64,000 nt of DNA from contig NAJO01000041.1 of assembly GCA_002077065.1 (NCBI GenBank), forward strand, positions 186,001 through 250,000, written 5' to 3'. The notes below the pieces were generated by a model. It worked only from the letters and a program-made list of their open reading frames with translations, had not been told where the DNA came from and ran no database searches. A program made the translations under genes and the position numbers. How positions within the stretch are numbered: position 1 is the first letter of the stretch; every line of letters begins with the position of its first letter. Source of the DNA: Cryoendolithus antarcticus (taxonomy: Eukaryota > Ascomycota > Dothideomycetes > Cladosporiales > Cladosporiaceae). Of this stretch, positions 57,062-64,000 are shown one piece after another.

Positions 57062-58544
57062 ATGTCGCAGTCAGATCTCTCGCGTGCGACGCACACCAGC
57101 AACATGGCTGACCACCGGCCAGGCCCGGCAGCCGTGCTGGCACCACCGGAATTTCCTTGGGCAGAGTCTGTCATGTCGACGCGCAGTCTGTCGTATATGA
57201 GTGTCGCGGATGCTGCCACAGAGCGAACTGCAGCACCGGTCTCTCGAACGCCTAGCGATGCGTACAACTTTCCTGCTATTAGACGAACGAGTACCATTGC
57301 AACTCAGGCAGACTCGGATGGACTATACATTCTCCCTGAGAGCACAAGTGAGATCCCTGGCAAGCTCTTCGCCATCGCGGACATTCACATATCCTACAAG
57401 AGCAATCGAGCGGCATTCGAATCGCTCGAGCCACGACCCGAGGATGGCTTAATCTTAGCAGGCGATGGTACGAAAGTCCCCAGCTCAAGGCTTTTGCCTC
57501 CAACTAACAGATGATGCAGTCGGAGAGACAATTGAACAGCTGACAACAGTCTTCGCCCTCGCCACCCAACACTTCAAGACCGTCTTCTGGGTCCCTGGAA
57601 ACCACGAATTGTACTCCTCGAAATCCGCCAAGGAAGCCGAAATGCACCTGAGAGGCGAAGCCAAGTACATGGCCTGCATTATGGCCGCGAAGCAGTACGG
57701 TGTCATCACCCCAGAAGACGACTTCACGACCTGGACTTACGCAACTGCTGATGGCAAAACTGCCGAAGCCCTGATCTGTCCGATATTCACCTTGTACGAT
57801 TATAGCTTCCGGCCAAAGAACGTGAGCAGAGAGGGTGCACTGGCATGGGCCGCGGAGGAGGGCATTGTTGCAACGGACGAAAATCTGTTGCATCCGGATC
57901 CTTACCCCACTCGGGACGAGTGGTGTGCACGACTTGTTTCAGAGTCAAAGACGAAGCTCCAAGCTGCACAGTCCCAAGGTCTGCCACTCGTGATCATCAA
58001 CCACTGGCCGTTGCGGGAAGACACGATCTACATTCCTCGTGTACCACGTTTCAGCATCTGGTGCGGGACGAAGAAGACCAAACATTGGCATACGCGATTT
58101 AACGCTAAGGTTGTTGTGACCGGCCACTTGCACGTCAGACGAACGGACTGGATCGATGGAGTGCGATTCGAGGAAGTCAGCCTGGGCTACCCAAAGCAGT
58201 GGCAGAGCGCCAAGGACGCCGGAAACGACATCAACTCGATGATGAGGGAAATCCTACCTGGCCCGGAGACGCCCGAAGCTGGTAAGGAGCCGAACACGGA
58301 ATTCCTGAATGTGAACTTCAAGCCTGAATACACGAGACCTATCGCACCCAAGAGGACCGAGTCTGAAAGGAGCGCGTCGTCGAAGAAGAGCGAGCATAGG
58401 CGGACCGAGTCCAAGAGGAGCGATCCCAAGAGGAGCGAGTCATATAAAAGTGAGCGCAAGCGAAGCGAGCCCAAACGGAGCGAACCCAAGCCGAGCGAAA
58501 CCACGCAGAGCGTACCGATGCAGAGCGAGCCAAAGAAAGGATGA
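57062..58544 (+). CDS. Calcineurin-like metallophosphoesterase with a charged C-terminal repeat tail
   Basis: 479 residues in two exons, 57062-57467 and 57511-58544, spliced in frame at LAGD-DDAVG. Metal-binding motifs appear in order: IADIHISYK (DxH), LILAGD, VPGNHELY (GNHE), VIINHWPL (H), VVTGHLHVRR (GHxH). All ligands of the two-metal centre are present, so a phosphohydrolase activity is likely; the substrate is unknown. The N-terminal 90 residues are Ser/Pro-rich. The last 70 residues are a degenerate Lys-Arg-Ser-Glu repeat. A second in-frame Met 14 codons in is an alternative start. The pattern resembles a Dothideomycete/Eurotiomycete group of single-domain phosphoesterases rather than the PP2A/PP2B phosphatases. 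Confidence 0.92.
58340..58535 (+). repeat. Degenerate 15-18 nt tandem repeat in coding sequence
   Basis: About eleven copies of a CCCAAG/AAGAGG-AGCGAG-like unit encode repeating Lys-Arg-Ser-Glu(-Pro) at the C-terminus of the metallophosphoesterase. The copies differ at third positions and by small length changes. Confidence 0.8.
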
Positions 58545-59709
58545 TCAGCTTGAGGTTGTGGGCCCACCCTCATCTTTAGTAATGCGCGAGTCACCACACG
58601 CAGGACCTCCGGCCGCGCAGGAGACCGGTCGGGCATTGAAGGCAATCATCATAGAACTGCAGGGAGCCAGGCTCGCACCAAGTTCGCGGCCAATTCCTCG
58701 CATTACCTTCCGTAGCTATGCCGGGATGGTGCGACGGCGGCGACGATACGGCAAAAGCCTTGATCCGTGTTCAGGAATAGACCAGATGCTAATCGGCGAA
58801 GCGGGAACAAACAATCATCCGCCACACGGTGGCAAGCATGATGGCTGCTGCCGCGCAGCATACGCGATCTTATGTTGAACTCGCGCGGGTCTTCGTATGA
58901 CGAAGCTGTGAGGGCCGCTTGCATGTTCAGAGGGAGCCCTGCCATTGCACAAGATCTACAGCAGCCTGACTATAAGGCGGCGAGACACGGTAATATTACT
59001 GCGGAGTGACGCAAGAACACCACTTCAAAGTCCTGGGAGAGTGCATGAGGACTGAGAAATTACGCCACTACGAGATTGCAGGCAGCAGAGTCCACATGTA
59101 GCTTATCGCTGACACGATGGTCAGACGGTGCGTGTAGTGTTCAGAGGCAGCGCGCACACGTACACGTACATTGCGAAGTGAAGCGAAGGGACGAGGAGCG
59201 ATAGAGCAGCTGAACTTGATTACCAAGTCTAACCTGGGGTACAGAGTATAGTGTCTGAAGCATGACAACCTGTACTGCCATCTCTTCTAGGAACTTCCAT
59301 GCAAGCTGTCCAACGATCCCGTCATCATCATAACAAAAGCCCTATGAACGCCAACCCGTCCCATTCCAACCTCGTCCGTCCCACATGTGTGGGGTCTTTC
59401 TCATATTTTATCGTTCAAATTCGTTTCGGGTGCTGCAAGTGAAAGAAGCGACGCATGATCCAGAGCGCCGCGACGTTGTGATTACAAAGAGGTTAGAGTG
59501 CACCCGCATGGCGACAAAGAGCCTGGTAGAGAACACGAGTGGTGTCGTGCTCGAGAAGTGAGGTCATCGCCGATCATGCTGTCATCGATCATGATGGATG
59601 GAAGTCATGCCGCCGTCTCGCCGGTAACGTCGTTGACAAGAGAGCATGCCAGTGACACGGTGCTGCGTTCCATCGCCGATCCATGCAGGATACTGCAGAG
59701 TCCAGCAAC
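58545..59709. other. Convergent intergenic region
   Basis: About 1.16 kb between the ends of the phosphoesterase (+) and the next minus-strand gene. No convincing coding frame or RNA gene is seen. The right end may contain a further exon of the neighbouring gene (see there). Confidence 0.4.
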
Positions 59710-61701
59710 TTACGGTGCCTCGTTCTTGTACTCCCTAGCGAGCTCCCTCAGCCTCGAAGTGAATGGCTGAGGGTCTGCTGAGGTGGGCAGGTACGACCGA
59801 GGAAACGTATTGTGCTGCTTCTTCGACGCCGTGGTCTCCATAAAAGGCGACCCAAGTCGAGCTACAGGCTCAGCAAGGCGCCGAGGTGCTGAACGACTGC
59901 CAGGAGGGCCCAGCAGAGAGACTTCTGGCAAATCGGGCGAATGTGAGTCAGCCATCTCATGGTCTTGGCCTGTGGGTGTTGTGAGAGGTAGAGCGATTGG
60001 CGTCGGGGTCGGGAGCGGCAGGGGAGGCGGTGGATGCGTGATAATGGAAGGTGGTGTGAAGAGACGCGACAGGTGATGCGAAGCTGCTGAGGCACCGACA
60101 GTGAACCCTCTATTGCGAAGCATCGGAGGCGGATTACTCGATGAGCTGAAGATATCCTGCACCGCAGTGCGCTTGGGCTTTTCTTCGTCAGAGCGGAAGC
60201 GACGCTTAAGCGAACGAGGTGCTGTGGGTGCACCTTGGACCTCGAACGGTGAGTCAAGCTTCGGAGCTGCAATATTGAAGTTGTTGCGCCCAAGCGATTT
60301 GGTGTTTGCCATGCTCTCGAGGAGGTGTGATCGCTCGTCGAAGGGCGATGCAAGCATGTTGCCGGGCTGTAGTGACCGAGTCTGAAGACCTAGACCTGAC
60401 TGCAGAGAGAGGCTCTTCTGGTGTGCTTGTGAGCGAGGGATTCGAGCAAACCAGTCGACTGGTCTTGATGCACGCTGTGACTCAGGCCGGGCTGCATTGT
60501 CGTCACTAGAGAGCTGCGCAAGTGGTCCATCAGGCTGCATCGAAGGGTTAGTGGACGTGATGAGAGACATTTTGAGATCTGTGCCAGCAAAGGCAGGTGC
60601 GACCGGCGTTCCAGCTGATGCAGTGCTTCCCAGACTCGACGACTGAAATGGAGAAGGACTACGAGTCCGTAGCAGGCGCTGATAGTGGGCGGAGAACGAC
60701 GGCTTGCGTTTGCATAAGTGGCGTAGTCTCCTGCGGCTCGCGCCTTCTGAGCGTGGCCATTGCGGCTGCTTGATTTCACGGTGCTCGGTCTGTGCTCTGA
60801 TCGTGTCCGGGGAGCCTTCGCGACGAGACGGCGCGCAGAGCACGCCGTCCATCGCACCGACGCTCACTGCCCGCTGGTCACGCCATGTTCGCTTGGCCTT
60901 GGCTGCAACACGACAGCAGACACCGAGAGGAGGAGAAGTACCGGGTAGCATTTTGAATGGTGTGAGCGTAGGGTCCGAGATGTAAGACATGTAGGTCATC
61001 CACAGATGATCGTCCATCTCTGGCGTCCACTTCGTAGCACGGCGGGTCTTCACCCGTTTCGCACAAGGCGAAGTCTGCATGGCGTTTGGCGAGGTCACCA
61101 CGTCCTCTTTCAACCGATCGTCTTCCATGAACGGGTCGGTTGTGGTCTCGCTATCTGGACTGAGATTGTCGCCGTACGGCGCAGAGAAGGCTGAGCTTCC
61201 AGCGGATGATATCGAAGAATCTGAAGACATCGACGCGATAGAGCTAGCACGCTCGAAGGTGGGCTTCTTGTTGCGGCTGCTCTTAATCATGTCCCACTCC
61301 TGCCCAACGACGTCTTCGGGCTCGAATGCTGTGTTCAGCCTCGGTGCTGGTGTCTTGGGTGGCGTGAATGCGCGTGTCAAGGAAGGCACAGGCGCCAGAA
61401 GTCCATGGGCCGGGTTCACTGGGTGCATCAGAGGACTAGACATCATGGACAAAGCCTCATTGGCCTCTGACATCTCGATTGTAGGGATGACTTGGTCGTA
61501 GCTGCCGCCTAGTTGCGCACAAGATGCCGACACTCGCGGTCGTCTCTTGATCTTGAAGGTCTGCTTGGGTGGTGGAGGTGGCTCAGCAACGAGCTCGACC
61601 TGATGCTGTTGGTCTGGTGTTTTCGGCATCTCGCCCGCGATGAACGGCGCGTCGGACAGCGTCGGTAGGGCAATGTGCAGTGACGGGCGCGTCGGCGACA
61701 T
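59710..61701 (-). CDS. Conserved fungal protein with a Myb/TEA-like helical block
   Basis: About 663 residues from ATG 61701 (MSPTRPSLHIALPTLSDAPF); the frame is open 127 codons further up, but that part is Arg/His/Thr-rich and looks like a leader. A compact conserved-looking block near residues 220-280 reads TKWTPEMDDHLWMTYMSYIS, then DPTLTPFKMLPGTSPP and RVAAKAKRTWR, like a SANT/TEA-type DNA-binding helix bundle. The rest is Ser/Pro-rich with basic KRRFR and KIKRRPR stretches suggesting nuclear location. I cannot name the family. The stop TAA at 59712-59710 overlaps a perfect splice donor (CC|GTAAGT), so the true C-terminus may lie in a further exon below 59700 that I could not fix. Confidence 0.7.
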   Translation of the reverse strand: MSPTRPSLHIALPTLSDAPFIAGEMPKTPDQQHQVELVAEPPPPPKQTFKIKRRPRVSASCAQLGGSYDQVIPTIEMSEANEALSMMSSPLMHPVNPAHGLLAPVPSLTRAFTPPKTPAPRLNTAFEPEDVVGQEWDMIKSSRNKKPTFERASSIASMSSDSSISSAGSSAFSAPYGDNLSPDSETTTDPFMEDDRLKEDVVTSPNAMQTSPCAKRVKTRRATKWTPEMDDHLWMTYMSYISDPTLTPFKMLPGTSPPLGVCCRVAAKAKRTWRDQRAVSVGAMDGVLCAPSRREGSPDTIRAQTEHREIKQPQWPRSEGASRRRLRHLCKRKPSFSAHYQRLLRTRSPSPFQSSSLGSTASAGTPVAPAFAGTDLKMSLITSTNPSMQPDGPLAQLSSDDNAARPESQRASRPVDWFARIPRSQAHQKSLSLQSGLGLQTRSLQPGNMLASPFDERSHLLESMANTKSLGRNNFNIAAPKLDSPFEVQGAPTAPRSLKRRFRSDEEKPKRTAVQDIFSSSSNPPPMLRNRGFTVGASAASHHLSRLFTPPSIITHPPPPLPLPTPTPIALPLTTPTGQDHEMADSHSPDLPEVSLLGPPGSRSAPRRLAEPVARLGSPFMETTASKKQHNTFPRSYLPTSADPQPFTSRLRELAREYKNEAP

Positions 61702-63438
61702 GATGGCGACAAAGGATGTCGTGCGCGTCCTTAGGGTAGCTGTAGTGTCGACGATGTGTGCAAGCTGCGTGTCTATGCTCGTGCCAGGAAGCGGGATCAC
61801 GGCGCACTGTGGTGTTGCAGTAAGCGCGCGTGTCGGAACGAACGAGTGGAGGTCGGTGGCCGGGCGGCGACGTGGGGCGCGGTCTTGCTGGCGGCGCACG
61901 CCTCTCACAACAGGCTCATGTTGGCGATATGGAGCATGCGGACGATATGCGATCCGTGAGTAGGTCGTAGATGTCGTTGTTGGTGTATGCGACAGTAATG
62001 GGTGTTGGAGTCGGTGTTCGTGGAGCGCGAGAGTGGAGGTGTTGGAGGAAGTAGCGCGGCCTGCTCGGGCGGTCAGTAGCACCTTCCCACGCTAAGAAAG
62101 AAGCCCTTGTAGAGGGTCCGTGCCACGACTCGTGCTCACGAAAATCGATGGGCAACTCCAAGATCGCAGACTGCAAATCGGCGATACACTCTAGACGACT
62201 TTCAATCGTGTCGTAGTCGTGTCGTAGCGCGTTGATCAAGTCAATCTAAAAGAGGCCACGTAACGAAACAGTGCTTCTCCCACAGTTCATATGCGAGGTC
62301 AATGCAAACACAAAGGCAGCTGTGCAGCTTCACAGGAAAGCCGCAGCGAACGAGCACGCAGATCCCGTTCGGCTTACAGCGGTATGGGAGCGGACACAGC
62401 AGCTACTGCTCCACCCTGGCGCCGTCAACGCGACCTTCTGCACTGCTGCAGTTGAAGACAGGGTTAAAGGCTCCAGCGAGTGGACACCGCAAGGCCCAGA
62501 TGTGCATTCAGTAGCTGCAGCACTACTCAAGGACACAAATCATGCGCAATCGAGCAGATAGCGCTATGAGCTACCAGTCAAAGCAGCTGCACGAGAGCTT
62601 CATGCTGCCCAAGAAGCAGTTCTGCCAGTCACAGTTGCGATGGAAAGTCCCAAGTCCGTAAATCGTGCAGAGCTTCGACGCGTTCGCGGTCACTTCGCGT
62701 TGACGCTAAGCCCTTCGTGGCTTGCGACATGCAGGACTCCACCATTGTGCAGGTCGGTTTTGCACGTTGGCTCAACGGCTTCTCCATATCGACAAGCTTC
62801 TCCATGATCACCAGGTCGAGTTGTACAGTCGATGCAATACTAGCCGAGCAAAAATGCATCACCCTCGCTCTTCGGCCAGTGCTACTACTGGCCCAACACA
62901 CCGTCCTTCCTGCTAAGATCCAGGCTTTGCTCAGTGCGCGGTGTAGATCCGCATTCAAGAACTATTCCGGGATATTCAAATGCGGATGACATCGCTCTCG
63001 GAGGTGGCATGCTTGTATTAACCGCTGTACAGAGTGTCGTGAGGTCGGATCCCGTGCACATGCCTGCGTGGAGGCCAGCATGGAGTCAAGTGTAGTTCTC
63101 GTTAAGGCTTGAACGAGTTAGGCTCATCAGAGGTGTGAAACCCATCGTTGACGCAGTCTTCTCCGGACTGCTGGCAGATCGACGATAGGTCCTGGGCAAA
63201 TGATTGTGTGAAGACAGGAGAATGCGAGTCAAGTGAGGTCGAGCTAAGCTTCGTTGCTACTATGTGACTGGGAGAAGGCGCGAAGATGGATGCGACTTCC
63301 TTGACTGCTATGCTTCTGCCAGAACGCTGATCCGCTGCTTGTAATACGCCGTGCCTAGAGCTTCCGGAGACTGTCCAGCGCCGTTGATATAACTGCCCGA
63401 AACGCCTCATTCTAACAATATGCCTGCATATCATATTC
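61702..63438. other. Intergenic region between two minus-strand genes
   Basis: About 1.7 kb. Short frames on both strands lack domains. A minus-strand 110-codon frame ending at 63102 lies just downstream of HymA and could be a terminal exon of it only if an unusual splice is assumed. No RNA gene or repeat is seen. Confidence 0.35.
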
Positions 63439-64000
63439 TCATGACCTTACTTGCGCCGTGCTTGGATTCTTCTCGACTCCTTGCCTCGAGCCCGCTCCAG
63501 CAGCTCCAACATCATCTGGCAACGCACCAATAGCCTTGATGAGCCACGCCTTCTCATCATTGAATTGATCATCATCCGTCCGCTCCTCCAAGAAGCGCGG
63601 TAAGAACTTCAGCAACCGCTGCTTGTTCATGATCAAGAACTTCTGCACCTCAGGCGTCTTATTGGGATTAGCAGCAAAGATCTACGGATAGAAGTCAGCT
63701 CAAAGTCCTGCGATCGTAAACGGGCAGAAGCGACGACTCACCTTGAACACGTGAAACCCCTCATACTGCACCATCCTCCTATCATCCTTCAACTGCCACA
63801 TAACCAGCTTCAAATTCTCCCCACCCCCCACATACCTCGTCATCACCTCGTAGAACGCGCGATCTAACAGCACCTCGCCCAGCAACTTCAGGCTCTGCCG
63901 TTTCGTAACGTAACTCTCACTCCTAACAAGAACATTGTTATAGCGCTCGAAGAACCGCTCAAAGTTCGTGCCCATGTATTGTGCTACGAGGGGTTTGTGT
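63439..64000 (-). CDS. hymA: HymA/Mo25 (Hym1-like) scaffold protein, 5'-truncated by the window edge
   Basis: C-terminal part of a Mo25-family armadillo-like scaffold, which activates germinal-centre/STE20-type kinases in the RAM/MOR morphogenesis pathway and is needed for conidiophore development in Aspergillus. The last two exons are present: 64000-63742 (PLVAQYMGTNFERFFERYN, SYVTKRQSLKLLGEVLLDR, LKLVMWQLKDDRRMVQYEGF) and 63681-63439 (IFAANPNKTPEVQKFLIMNK, LLKFLPRFLEERTDDDQFND). The intron is 60 nt and in phase 0. The N-terminal half lies beyond 64000. The last 25 residues (about GAAGAGSRQGVEKNPSTAQ) extend past the usual end, and a GTAAGG donor-like word lies just before the stop, so the exact C-terminus is less certain. 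Confidence 0.92.

Noticed and set aside
56577..57200. 207-codon plus-strand frame
   Set aside because: Arg-rich, begins at a non-ATG codon and overlaps the well-supported phosphoesterase exon in another frame.
63102..63434. Extra terminal exon of HymA
   Set aside because: The only acceptor close to the GTAAGG donor would make a 27-nt intron, and the frame lacks family-like sequence.
1..64000. Transposons, CRISPR arrays or terminal repeats
   Set aside because: I saw no transposase or reverse-transcriptase motifs, no long direct or inverted repeats, and no AT-rich RIP-like blocks by reading; a self-alignment would be needed for certainty.

Overview
The window is nuclear DNA of a filamentous ascomycete. 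Short GT-AG introns with CTGAC or CTAAC branch points near the acceptor, a PDR-type ABC transporter, a WSC protein, a Zn2Cys6 regulator, an F-box-like protein of a type common in Dothideomycetes, and HymA, Lte1 and Rco1 relatives all point that way. I infer Dothideomycetes; the species is not identifiable from this sequence alone. There are no operons, and genes lie on both strands.

Layout. 0.9-6.2 kb: PDR ABC transporter (+). 7.1-10.3 kb: secreted GH31 alpha-glucosidase (+). 10.6-13.8 kb: AGC-type protein kinase (+). 14.0-14.6 kb: WSC surface protein (-). 15.6-16.9 kb: F-box-like protein (+). 17.9-24.0 kb: hybrid histidine kinase (+). 24.3-29.1 kb: Lte1-like RasGEF (-). 29.6-31.1 kb: TPT/EamA transporter (+), convergent at 7 bp with a FAD monooxygenase (-, 31.1-32.5 kb). 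33.1-35.8 kb: Zn2Cys6 factor (+). 36.2-37.6 kb: PA2G4/Cdb4-like (+). 38.3-41.9 kb: two-PHD Rco1-like protein (+). 42.2-44.2 kb: cytochrome P450 (-). 46.6 kb: possible small protein (+). 47.2-51.5 kb: MIT-domain protein (-). 53.6-55.9 kb: TRP/Flc-type membrane protein (-). 57.1-58.5 kb: metallophosphoesterase (+). 59.7-61.7 kb: conserved nuclear-looking protein (-). 63.4-64.0 kb: 5'-truncated HymA/Mo25 (-).

The main surprise is in the left quarter. Four consecutive genes between 10.2 and 15.9 kb each carry one internal in-frame stop: TAG in the glucosidase, TAG inside the kinase domain, TGA inside the WSC domain, TAG just after the F-box-like segment. Homologous sequence continues in the same frame after each stop. 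Each is explainable by one C-to-T or G-to-A transition. The kinase UAG sits where AGC kinases have an aromatic residue and would become Trp by A-to-I mRNA editing, as is known for premature UAG codons in sexual-stage transcripts of Fusarium and Neurospora (notably the kinase PUK1/stk-21). The alternatives are local gene decay (RIP-like mutation, or a decaying homeolog) and assembly error. The ABC transporter just upstream also has an exon junction that does not splice cleanly in frame. Genes to the right of 17.9 kb read through intact.

Several pathways recur: mitotic exit/morphogenesis (Lte1, HymA, an NDR/Dbf2-like kinase), environmental sensing (histidine kinase, TRP-like protein), chromatin and transcription (Rco1-like, Zn2Cys6, PA2G4-like), and efflux or oxidation (ABC transporter, P450, FAD monooxygenase). 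These look like ordinary neighbours, not a biosynthetic cluster.
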